Assembly: GCA_041667115.1 (NCBI GenBank)
Contig: JBAYFO010000093.1
Span: forward strand, 1 to 7,968
Source: UBA1563 sp041667115
GTDB lineage: Bacteria; Bacteroidota; Ignavibacteria; Ignavibacteriales; Ignavibacteriaceae
Reading direction: 5' to 3'
Length of the DNA stretch: 7,968 nucleotides
Part shown: in pieces, positions 1-5,703 of the stretch
Position numbering within the stretch: the first letter of the stretch is position 1
Layout: every line of letters starts with the position of its first letter
The notes under the pieces: model-generated
What the model saw: the letters and a program-made list of their open reading frames with translations, nothing else
Database searches by the model: none
Told to the model about the DNA's origin: nothing
Made by a program: the position numbers and the translations under genes

Positions 1-4
1 TTAT

Positions 5-96
5 TGATCCTCTACGAGGATCATTCTTTTACGAGAACATTTTTTTACAAAAATTAAACATCTACGATGTTTTTCTTTCTGACCTCGTAGAGGTCA
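5..96 (-). terminator. cluster of TAC-loop hairpins after the lipoprotein gene, possible terminator
   Basis: Three short perfect inverted repeats share one layout, a 7-8 bp stem and a 3-nt loop. They are 5-23 (GATCCTC-TAC-GAGGATC plus one flanking T:A pair), 56-72 (AAACATC-TAC-GATGTTT) and 80-96 (GACCTC-GTA-GAGGTC plus one flanking T:A pair). A weaker one lies at 24-37. Reading the minus strand, the hairpin at 80-96 begins 13 bases past the lipoprotein stop. The one at 56-72 is followed by AATTTTTG, so it could act as an intrinsic terminator, although its stem is AT-rich. The structures are seen directly; termination is inferred. They could equally be dispersed repeats with no role in transcription. 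Confidence 0.45.
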
Positions 97-108
97 AAGT
101 ATTTCCCA

Positions 109-1149
109 TTAGTAAATCGCTTTATATTTTCCTCTAATCACAAAACTAGTACCGGGCGATGACAGATAAGTTTTAACCGAATCATATAACGCTTGATATT
201 TATAGTTTTTTAATTGCGAAGGTATATTATTCCCAAATGGTTCTAGGACCGGAAAAATAATCTGTGCCATTTCCGGGTTAAAAGTAATTCCAGGTTTCCG
301 GTCGAATCTACCATCATGTCCGGGCAAACCGGTTTCCTCTTCTTTATCAAATCCGAATAACTCAAGCAATCTGACATTATCAATTGTATTTGTTTCAGAA
401 CCATCCGGCTTCTTCAAATAAATATCCAAATCAAGATCACTCACTTTCCGATGGAAAGGGGGAATCTGATAAATGTTTTTCATTTTTAGTTTCCATGTAC
501 TAACATTTTGCGGAAGAAGATTTTGTGGTTTTATAAGCTTCAGTACGCCTTTTATTTTCGAATTATTCACCAGTTCCGTAATAAATTCTCCGTAAATCAA
601 ATCGTCGTCATTTGAGAACTGATCATTTTCTGTTTGATAGGCAACTGCAACGATATCATTATCATTCAAAGGTATATTAAAGGTTAGGGTGCCGGTATTA
701 CAATTATAAGAATATTCTTCGCCGTAAAGCAATACTCTAAAACGACCTAGCTCAACTTCTCCGTGCGTAACAATATTATTATTTCTTACTGAATCAGAAT
801 ACATACTCTGAACCGAACGAGATGGTAAATTAAGGTATGCTATTGCCGGTATAGACCTATATTCTTGTGATATCTGATTTACCGAGATATATACTTCAAT
901 TCTTTTTACAAAGTAATGCGGGTTAACAATCGGATTTGGATTTCCATAGAAATGATTAAACATATTAAATTCGGCCGATGTATCTGCATAGACTTGATCT
1001 ATAAAATAATTATCCTCAGCGTACTGCAAATAATTAATTTCAAACGATATTCTGTCATCTACAGGCGGTGTTAAAGTATCACCGTCTTCTTTATGGCATC
1101 CGAGAAAAGTTAATGCAAAAAAGCTTAGAGCAATTATTAAGTATTTCAT
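109..1149 (-). CDS. predicted outer-membrane/periplasmic lipoprotein of unknown function
   Basis: This gene encodes 346 residues. The N-terminus is a lipoprotein signal peptide: a basic start (MK), a hydrophobic stretch at residues 4-16, and the lipobox F-L-G-C with lipidation expected on Cys18. The residues after it, HKEDGD, are acidic, resembling the surface-export signal described for Bacteroidota lipoproteins. The mature part, about 328 residues, is polar and rich in Asn, Asp and Tyr, with no motif I recognise; it may be mostly beta-structured. The start is supported by AAGGGA at 1155-1160, five bases upstream. A GU-containing hairpin lies in the leader at 1174-1215, and small hairpins follow the stop. 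It is the last minus-strand gene of the block and is separated from its upstream neighbour by a decayed remnant. Lipoprotein assignment is firm; function is unknown. Confidence 0.88.
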   Translation of the reverse strand: MKYLIIALSFFALTFLGCHKEDGDTLTPPVDDRISFEINYLQYAEDNYFIDQVYADTSAEFNMFNHFYGNPNPIVNPHYFVKRIEVYISVNQISQEYRSIPAIAYLNLPSRSVQSMYSDSVRNNNIVTHGEVELGRFRVLLYGEEYSYNCNTGTLTFNIPLNDNDIVAVAYQTENDQFSNDDDLIYGEFITELVNNSKIKGVLKLIKPQNLLPQNVSTWKLKMKNIYQIPPFHRKVSDLDLDIYLKKPDGSETNTIDNVRLLELFGFDKEEETGLPGHDGRFDRKPGITFNPEMAQIIFPVLEPFGNNIPSQLKNYKYQALYDSVKTYLSSPGTSFVIRGKYKAIY

Positions 1150-1173
1150 TTTGATCCCTTCTTATTTATGTAT

Positions 1174-1215
1174 TCTAACTACACGTTTACTCGATAACCA
1201 TTTCATGTAATTAAA
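1174..1215 (-). promoter_or_regulatory. 12-bp GU-containing hairpin in the lipoprotein leader
   Basis: On the minus strand, TTTAATTACATG (1215 to 1204) can pair over all 12 positions with CGTGTAGTTAGA (1185 to 1174) around an 18-nt loop. Three of the pairs are G-U. Read from the plus strand those three become A-C mismatches, so the fold favours a minus-strand RNA. It ends 24 bases before the lipoprotein start codon and overlaps one copy of repeat B. A leader control element or a repeat-borne hairpin are both possible. Confidence 0.35.
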
Positions 1216-1240
1216 CCCAACACCGCCGTATTAATTATTT
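1211..1240. repeat. repeat B, copy 1
   Basis: This roughly 30-bp segment matches 1515-1545. The best-conserved part, 1216-1240, is identical to 1521-1545 at 22 of 25 bases. Both copies carry CCCAACAC and end in ATTAATTATTT. The two copies bracket the gene remnant at 1301-1514. Confidence 0.6.
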
Positions 1241-1300
1241 AATTTCTTCCATTTACGTTTAACTTCTGAAAAAATGGGTAATGAGTTATTACGCTTCTAA

Positions 1301-1514
1301 TCATTTTATTGCAATATCTATTGTGTCTTTAGTATTTGTAAAACTAAGTTTCCGTAGAGCAGTTGTTTCTTCTGCTTTAATCCATGCCTTTAATGTAACT
1401 TTTGTCCATGTTTCTGATGAAACCGTTCCGCACTCTCCCATCATCTGATATTGTATTTCATTACCAATAGTTTTTTTGCTCTGGGGCTATTACTCTACCT
1501 AACGCTGTGTCTTG
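1301..1514 (-). pseudogene. remnant of an unrecognised gene, frameshifted
   Basis: A minus-strand reading frame from about 1486 down to TGA at 1301-1303 looks protein-like. Residues include GECGTVSSETWTKVTLKAW near its middle, and it ends DTIDIAIK. Just upstream, a second frame from 1514 reads QDTALGRVIAPEQ. It joins the first if one base is lost or gained in the run of seven A (plus-strand T run 1471-1477). Neither part has a convincing start codon or ribosome site, and stop codons close both 5' sides, so the gene seems truncated as well as shifted. An internal ATG pair at 1439-1444 could start a 47-residue peptide but has no clear Shine-Dalgarno. I do not recognise the family. A sequencing error in the A run would explain the frameshift but not the missing start. 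Confidence 0.45.
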
Positions 1515-1545
1515 TTAAATCCCAACACTACCTTATTAATTATTT
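1515..1545. repeat. repeat B, copy 2
   Basis: Second copy of the repeat at 1211-1240, placed between the stop of the protease gene (1562) and the gene remnant. On the minus strand it is followed by GTTAGGT, which resembles an integron R box, but a full attC fold is missing. Confidence 0.6.
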
Positions 1546-1561
1546 TCTACCAATCATTCGG

Positions 1562-2533
1562 TTATTCTTTTTTCCTTTTTATCAATTTTACTCCTTCTTC
1601 TTTCGTCCCTATGTAAACAAATGAACAATTAAAAGCAGAACATATTTCTTTAAATGATTTTAAATAGCCATACACGCGATTTGAAAGTTTATATTCGTTA
1701 GTATTAATTTTGATCAAATTGTTTCCAAAAATATCAGTTGCTTCACTTTTATCGATCACAAAACCATGATCTTTATAAGTATAAACAAGGTTTCGTGCAA
1801 TTTCTGCTGGGGAATTTACAAGATTATTTTTGTGAGTACTTAAAAGACGTTCTGCGTATTGCATAGCAGATTCGGCGACTCGTTCATTATACCCTATATC
1901 AATTGGCTTAACAGTTTCTATTAAATATTTAGCAAACATTTCTGATGAATTTGGATTTTGACTTACTAATTGTGAAATATGTTCAATAGAATTTTTTAAG
2001 CCAAGTACTGGCATATCTTTTATTTGGGGGTCTATTGGCCCAAGTTCGCTCATACTGCCCATATGTATTTCGTCAGCCGCACAAGAAAGAAGGGTCGCCG
2101 CTGATTTTGCCATTCGTGGGATAACGACAATGAATTTTCCATCACTATATTCTCTACATAATTTCCCAATGAGGTAAGCTGCTCCAATTTCACCACCATA
2201 GGATTGCAATATCATAAGAATTGGTTTTCTTTCAGTAAACTTTGTAACAGCGGTATAAATATCATCCGCGTCAGTCTTCAATAATGTCGTATTATCATAA
2301 TGAATAATAATATTGTAAATATTTGCAATTGGATCACTGTTAATCGTTTCAGTTATATAACCACTAATCGCCTGCGAAGCTATCTTTTTCTTTTCTTCTC
2401 CATCTTCATCATCTCGAAAAACATCAAGCAGTTTTCTATAAACCTCAACAATATCATTTTTAGGTGATTGGGAGGACTTTTGGGTCTGAGGTGTTTCATT
2501 ATTTTGGTGAGTACTTTCATCTTTTTCGTTCAT
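1562..2533 (-). CDS. Clp-fold serine protease of the SDH/S49-like type
   Basis: From the ATG at 2533 the product has 323 residues; a longer form from 2545 has 327, and positions below use the longer form. The shorter start is preferred because GGAG lies seven bases before it, while the first ATG has no ribosome site. Residues 1-30 are polar and probably disordered. The core resembles the SDH_sah/ClpP-crotonase fold: a beta strand leading to a Gly-Gly turn (117-118, in QSYGGEIGAA) likely to form the oxyanion hole, then PRMAKSAATL with candidate nucleophile Ser148, then ADEIHMGSMSELGPIDPQ (157-174), the landmark that follows the active site in this family. No signal peptide or membrane helix is visible, so a cytoplasmic, oligomeric protease is expected. 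It follows the 213-aa gene with one base between stop and first ATG, so the two are surely co-transcribed and likely translationally coupled. Substrate is unknown. Confidence 0.82.
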   Translation of the reverse strand: MNEKDESTHQNNETPQTQKSSQSPKNDIVEVYRKLLDVFRDDEDGEEKKKIASQAISGYITETINSDPIANIYNIIIHYDNTTLLKTDADDIYTAVTKFTERKPILMILQSYGGEIGAAYLIGKLCREYSDGKFIVVIPRMAKSAATLLSCAADEIHMGSMSELGPIDPQIKDMPVLGLKNSIEHISQLVSQNPNSSEMFAKYLIETVKPIDIGYNERVAESAMQYAERLLSTHKNNLVNSPAEIARNLVYTYKDHGFVIDKSEATDIFGNNLIKINTNEYKLSNRVYGYLKSFKEICSAFNCSFVYIGTKEEGVKLIKRKKE

Positions 2534-2546
2534 TTTTTTCTCCATT

Positions 2547-3188
2547 TTATAACATATTAATCATATCTTTTTCATAATCTTCGTAATTTGTCCATTCAAG
2601 GGTATGTAAAATATTTTCAGCATAATTGATTATCCCCGGATTATTCAAATCAAACTGATCTCTTTTATACCATTTCTTATATCTTGGACTATACCAGGTG
2701 GACAGTTTATCAAAGACACGTTGCGAAATCCTTCTTAATTTATCCTCATAAAAATGAAAAGCCTGATTTCTACCTGCATATATTATTAAACCTATAGGTA
2801 GATCATCACAAATCCTACCAATACAAAATTTCTCTGCTTTATCTCCACTGTTAATTATATCTTCAAAACCGTTTGTAATCTCTTTATTTATTGAAAATTT
2901 TTCAATCCCCCAAAAAGCAAATTGAAGTATAGTGCCAGCGAACGTAGTTTTAGCAAAATGTTCATACTGAAATTCATTATCCTTTTTTATTCTTAATTCA
3001 ATCACTCCTTTATTCTCTTCACACCATTCTAAATATGCTTTGGTGTTTTCTTCAGATTCTATCTCACCCCAATAAGAAAATACTGGCCGCTCTGGATATT
3101 CTAATAATTCCATATAAGAATAATTTGCGTCGAATAGCTTTTCAACAGCACTTTTGGTTCTATTTAAATATTCATTGATTGTATTCAT
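2547..3188 (-). CDS. hypothetical protein with an RNxxxH (HEPN-like) motif, first gene of the protease operon
   Basis: The product is 213 residues, soluble, with no signal peptide or membrane segment and probably mostly helical. I do not recognise a named family. The striking piece is IIYAGRNQAFHFYE (135-148): R140-N141-x3-H145 fits the RNxxxH signature of HEPN-domain ribonucleases, and it sits at the start of a predicted helix after a Gly/Pro turn (LPIG), as in HEPN domains. A Trp/Tyr-rich stretch follows (164-174), then an acidic C-terminus. Translation ends one base before the protease gene's first ATG. The leader holds repeat A copy 1, and there is no strong Shine-Dalgarno. A HEPN-type RNase or RNA-binding protein, perhaps part of a defence or toxin-like module with the protease, is my inference; a short motif alone can arise by chance. 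Confidence 0.8.
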   Translation of the reverse strand: MNTINEYLNRTKSAVEKLFDANYSYMELLEYPERPVFSYWGEIESEENTKAYLEWCEENKGVIELRIKKDNEFQYEHFAKTTFAGTILQFAFWGIEKFSINKEITNGFEDIINSGDKAEKFCIGRICDDLPIGLIIYAGRNQAFHFYEDKLRRISQRVFDKLSTWYSPRYKKWYKRDQFDLNNPGIINYAENILHTLEWTNYEDYEKDMINML

Positions 3189-3218
3189 TTGCGCAACTTA
3201 AATTTAATTCTATGATAT

Positions 3219-3323
3219 CATTTAGTTAATTAAAGAATACAATCTTTATAAAGTTATTTCCTGTATTCCATTTATTTCTTTCTTACAAATAAACTAGGAT
3301 GATGAACCGCCTTTGAGTCCAGT
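3219..3323 (-). repeat. repeat A, copy 1, structured intergenic element
   Basis: This 105-bp block matches 3896-3998 over its whole length. Arms GAATACA (3235-3241) and TGTATTC (3262-3268) enclose an inner palindrome CTTTATAAAG (3244-3253). The other copy keeps the outer arms but has CTGCGTGCAG inside, so two inner pairs changed on both sides. It lies in the leader of the 213-aa gene, about 30 bases from its start codon, and downstream of the membrane-protein gene. Confidence 0.75.
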
Positions 3324-3334
3324 TAATCATTATA

Positions 3335-3868
3335 TTAAAAATATTTAATTAGATAATTTGCCTCAACAGAATCAATATTTACACCATATTTTTTTAATTC
3401 TGCTTCAGTTACCGTATTCCTACTTTTAATAAATAAAAATATTGGCTTCTCTCTATGTATTTCTAGTTCAGTACCCATCGTAGCAAAAAACCTTTCGCTT
3501 CTTAAGTAATAATTGTATCCGTCTTTTGTAAAAAAATATTCCCTTTTATATATTTTTTCTGAGTCAAACATTATACCGAATTGTATTATGAAAAGAGGAA
3601 GAAATATTAATAACATTACCATTGACGCAAGCCCACTGAGAAATGAAATAAAGTTTTTTTTTGATTTAATAAAGATTAGAACTAATAACAATAAAATAAT
3701 AAATACCGATGTTGTGATACTTCCATAATACAATAAATTGTCAAATGGTGCATACCCAAAGCTTAAACTTTGAGCCACACTATATTGTAGTAACTGTATT
3801 GGAAGGAGAATAACAATCGTTGCTATCAATGTTCTTAATAATATTTTATTTAACTGTATTCTCTTCAT
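3335..3868 (-). CDS. small membrane protein, three predicted transmembrane helices
   Basis: The 177-residue product starts with basic residues (MKRIQLNK), then has hydrophobic spans at about 10-29, 48-68 and 73-100. Residues 101-177 form a charged, Tyr/Phe-rich soluble tail, perhaps a small beta domain, containing TKDGYNYYLRSERFF. No enzymatic motif is visible and I do not recognise the family. The ATG has no good Shine-Dalgarno; the sequence before it is A/T-rich. It sits alone between two copies of repeat A, which makes it look like a discrete module that can move or be duplicated by recombination between the copies. An inner-membrane location is likely; a role such as an immunity or sensor protein cannot be told from sequence. 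Confidence 0.78.
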   Translation of the reverse strand: MKRIQLNKILLRTLIATIVILLPIQLLQYSVAQSLSFGYAPFDNLLYYGSITTSVFIILLLLVLIFIKSKKNFISFLSGLASMVMLLIFLPLFIIQFGIMFDSEKIYKREYFFTKDGYNYYLRSERFFATMGTELEIHREKPIFLFIKSRNTVTEAELKKYGVNIDSVEANYLIKYF

Positions 3869-3895
3869 TGTTCAATATTTTTACTTCATCTGCAC

Positions 3896-3998
3896 CATTT
3901 AGTTAATTAAAGAATACATTCTGCGTGCAGTTACCTTCATGTATTCCATTTTTTCTTTCTCTCAAATAAACCAGGATGATGAACCGCCCTCATCCAGT
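3896..3998 (-). repeat. repeat A, copy 2, structured intergenic element
   Basis: Second copy of the block at 3219-3323. Outer arms are GAATACA (3912-3918) and TGTATTC (3940-3946). The inner stem is CTGC-GT-GCAG (3921-3930). It lies in the leader of the membrane-protein gene, about 27 bases from the start codon, and downstream of the fibronectin-III gene. The far end, including the motif GGATGATGAACCGCC, is also conserved. Confidence 0.75.
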
Positions 3999-4017
3999 CC
4001 ATCACCCTTTTAGTATT

Positions 4018-4048
4018 CAGTTATCAGTTGTCAGTAATCAGTTATCAG
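4018..4048. repeat. degenerate CAGTTATCAG short tandem repeat
   Basis: CAGTTAT, CAGTTGT, CAGTAAT and CAGTTAT follow one another, ending in CAG. This type of 7-8 bp intergenic repeat is widespread in several phyla and carries no known gene function. It sits between repeat A copy 2 and the 3' end of the fibronectin-III gene. Confidence 0.7.
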
Positions 4049-4117
4049 AAGGAAATTTTTTAGTTATCTTTTCTTACCAAAGACTTACTCCTTAATTTCC
4101 TCCTAATTCCTACCGCG

Positions 4118-4132
4118 TCCGCCTTTGGCGGA
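4118..4132. repeat. mini-hairpin TCCGCC-TTT-GGCGGA
   Basis: A perfect 6-bp stem with a 3-nt loop, 27 bases downstream of the fibronectin-III stop and framed by AATTCCTA/AATTCGTAATTCC repeats. Its minus strand (TCCGCC-AAA-GGCGGA) matches the hairpin at 6265-6279 except for one compensated base pair. No T-run follows on either strand, so a terminator role is doubtful. Confidence 0.6.
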
Positions 4133-4159
4133 ATTCGTAATTCCTAATTCTGAACAGCA

Positions 4160-4783
4160 CTAATGCGCTACAGTAGCGGAAACCGGGTTACTCCAGATTC
4201 CTTTCTCTTCGCCTCTAAAAGCGCGGACTCTTATCCAATATTTCTTTCCGGCGGTTAAAGCCGTAAATGTAAATTTAGAAGTCTTGCCCGTTGCTCCGGC
4301 GTTCGTCCAGGCTTCCGGAGTATCTACAGAAAGCTGGAACTCATAACCCGTAGCCGCCTTTACTCGGTCGAAGTTGATATCAATCTCGCCCGGTTCATCA
4401 CCAATAGCCGCAGAAAGATTTGTTACCTGGTCTATCTCCACGGCGCTTCCTTTTTCCGATTGAATAGGGTAACCGGTAGTTAGCAGCACATTTACGTCGC
4501 TTGACTTTCCGTTGATCTCATCAACAATCGAAACGTCAATTTTCTCAAGCGTTTCCCTCGCGTCGTCCCGTTCGGAAATTGCCTGACGCTGTTTATCCCT
4601 TGTAACAATTACCGCACTTTCTTTTGCCTCCAGTGCGCCAATCGCGTTTTGATAAGCGGTCAACTTTGCGGCGTCAACCGTCACCTTCACTTCGCTCCCC
4701 GATAAGGCAGCGTAGCGATTTTTTGTTGATTGAATTTCTTCATCAACATTTTTTCCTTTTAGATCAGATTTTATACGTCCCAT
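4160..4783 (-). CDS. helical N-terminal region plus fibronectin type III domain protein
   Basis: The product has 207 residues. The ATG at 4783 is chosen because AGGAGT (4791-4796) lies seven bases before it; a frame extension to 4846 has no ribosome site and begins with a run unlike the family. Residues 1-15 (MGRIKSDLKGKNVDE) are charged. Residues about 20-85 form a long helical, coiled-coil-like stretch rich in Ala, Glu, Lys and Arg. Residues about 116-207 form a fibronectin III domain with the usual landmarks: a strand around ATGYEFQLSV (144-153), TALTAGKKYWIRVRAFR with the conserved Tyr183, and W197SNPV near the end. There is no signal peptide, so the protein seems cytoplasmic or is released by another route. 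Codon use looks more GC-rich than in the three genes downstream. I know similar helical-plus-FN3 proteins of about 200 residues in this part of the bacterial tree, of unknown role; a structural or binding function is inferred. Confidence 0.82.
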   Translation of the reverse strand: MGRIKSDLKGKNVDEEIQSTKNRYAALSGSEVKVTVDAAKLTAYQNAIGALEAKESAVIVTRDKQRQAISERDDARETLEKIDVSIVDEINGKSSDVNVLLTTGYPIQSEKGSAVEIDQVTNLSAAIGDEPGEIDINFDRVKAATGYEFQLSVDTPEAWTNAGATGKTSKFTFTALTAGKKYWIRVRAFRGEEKGIWSNPVSATVAH

Positions 4784-4863
4784 TTTTGGAACTCCTATAA
4801 AGTTAATAATTAGATGATTTAAGATTGTGTTAAAACAGAGTAACACGCAGAAATATTAAATTA

Positions 4864-4899
4864 TTAAGCTATAGGTTCCCGAGAATCAGCTCCAAACAT
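4864..4899 (-). CDS. micro-ORF with strong ribosome site (possible leader peptide)
   Basis: The minus strand has GGAGG (4907-4911), a 7-base spacer and ATG at 4899, then 11 codons (MFGADSREPIA) closed by two stops in a row. It is the best Shine-Dalgarno in the window, yet the frame is tiny and lies about 80 bases upstream of the fibronectin-III start. It could be a leader peptide, the stub of a decayed gene, or chance. Just upstream is a hairpin at 4928-4947. Confidence 0.3.
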   Translation of the reverse strand: MFGADSREPIA

Positions 4900-4913
4900 T
4901 TTTGATCCTCCGG

Positions 4914-4951
4914 ATACCCACATACAAACTCCGGTTAAAAACGGAGTATCC
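4914..4951 (-). promoter_or_regulatory. hairpin upstream of the micro-ORF and fibronectin-III gene
   Basis: ACTCCG (4928-4933) and CGGAGT (4942-4947) form a 6-bp stem around an 8-nt A-rich loop. The flanking GGATA near 4912 and TATCC near 4947 can extend it after a bulge. The structure ends next to the GGAGG ribosome site, so it could influence its access. Function is inferred only from position. Confidence 0.3.
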
Positions 4952-5039
4952 TTCACCACTTTATTTTATTAAAGAACAATCAAACAAACTCTCCAAAAAA
5001 CAATAATTGAAACCGGTTGTACTAAAAATATTTTTTACC

Positions 5040-5066
5040 GTCACGCTGAGCGAAGTCGAAGCGTGA
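5040..5066 (+). repeat. fixed-loop hairpin, copy 1
   Basis: Stem TCACGCT (5041-5047) pairs with AGCGTGA (5060-5066). The 12-nt loop is GAGCGAAGTCGA, preceded by G. The loop is identical to that of the minus-strand copy at 5097-5123 while the stem differs. Hairpins of this type are common dispersed elements in Bacteroidota-like intergenic DNA, as far as I know. Confidence 0.75.
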
Positions 5067-5080
5067 ATATGCAACAGCAT

Positions 5081-5110
5081 CTCATTTCTCGACTTCTCAT
5101 TTCTCGACTT
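5081..5110. repeat. 15-bp tandem duplication
   Basis: CTCATTTCTCGACTT occurs twice in direct succession (5081-5095 and 5096-5110). It duplicates one arm and part of the loop of the hairpin at 5097-5123, as if by replication slippage. Confidence 0.75.
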
Positions 5111-5123
5111 CGCTCGAAATGAC
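5097..5123 (-). repeat. fixed-loop hairpin, copy 2
   Basis: Stem TCATTTC (5097-5103) pairs with GAAATGA (5116-5122). Read on the minus strand the 12-nt loop is GAGCGAAGTCGA, identical to copy 1, with the same preceding G. It is in opposite orientation to copy 1, about 30 bases away. Confidence 0.75.
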
Positions 5124-5265
5124 TACTCCAGCTTGAATTCAGCTACTTGCCAAATGGTATTCTCAACCTTTCAATGCCGTGGCAATTCATAAACGACAAC
5201 GTGCATCGATTTAAATCATAAAAACTGCTCACTTTCCCCTTTTCTTCGTTTTTACTCAATATTCG

Positions 5266-5703
5266 CACTTTTTATTCGGGGAAAACCATTTTTCCTTAAG
5301 GGAAATCCTTTTTCCCTTAAGGATTTTCTCTTTTCCCTTCGGGGAAATTCCTTTTCCCTTAAGGGATTTTCATTTCTCCTTAAGGGATTTTCATTTCTCC
5401 TTTGGGCAAACGGAAATTGACGTTGGGGAGAGCGCTTTTTCCTTAGGGAAATTTTGCTTTTCCTTAAGGTATTTCCTTTTTCCCTTAAGGGATTTTCTTT
5501 TTTCCTTGGATAAATCTTTTTTCCTTAAGGAATTTTCTTTTCCCCTTAAGGGATTTCTATTTCTCCTTAAGGGAAACGGTTTGGAATGTAGGGGATTTCA
5601 TTTTCCCCTTACGGTATTTTTCTTTTGCCTTAAGGGAAATCAATTTTGCCTTAAGGAATTTTTCTTTTGCCTTAGGAAAAAACAGTTCTCCCTACAAGAA
5701 AAC
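5266..5703. repeat. array of about 21 units of a 21-bp repeat with CCTTAAGG core
   Basis: Repeat cores lie at 5275, 5296, 5317, 5338, 5359, 5380, 5401, 5422, 5443, 5464, 5485, 5506, 5525, 5546, 5567, 5588, 5609, 5630, 5651, 5672 and 5693. The spacing is exactly 21 bp except one step of 19. Eleven cores are perfect CCTTAAGG; others are variants such as CCTTCGGG, CCTTTGGG or CCTTAGGA. Two units (5422 and 5588) are badly decayed. A typical unit reads TTTTCCCTTAAGGGATTTTC, so T-rich arms flank a palindrome. No spacers of unrelated sequence exist, so it is not CRISPR. The period equals seven codons and two DNA helical turns. It may be a protein-binding array, a minisatellite, or the relic of a repetitive gene. 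Confidence 0.9.

Noticed and set aside
1495..1520. Integron attC site: minus strand has ATTTAAC followed by GTTAGGT, matching R-box consensus forms
   Set aside because: Only 24 bases separate the outer ends, there is no L-box pair or unpaired spacer, repeat B copy 1 does not keep the motif, and no integron integrase is in the window.
3513..3728. Plus-strand open frame of 71 codons
   Set aside because: It lies wholly inside the membrane-protein gene on the other strand, with no ribosome site or recognisable product.
4784..4846. Upstream extension of the fibronectin-III gene by 21 codons
   Set aside because: No ribosome site precedes the distal ATG, whereas AGGAGT sits at ideal distance before the internal ATG at 4783.
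4866..4896. Promoter-like TTTG-N19-TATAGCTT on the minus strand
   Set aside because: The second box matches the TAnnTTTG consensus poorly and the segment coincides with the micro-ORF, so it is not called.
5266..5703. CRISPR array
   Set aside because: The units abut with no unique spacers, the repeat is only 21 bp and degenerate, and no cas gene is nearby.
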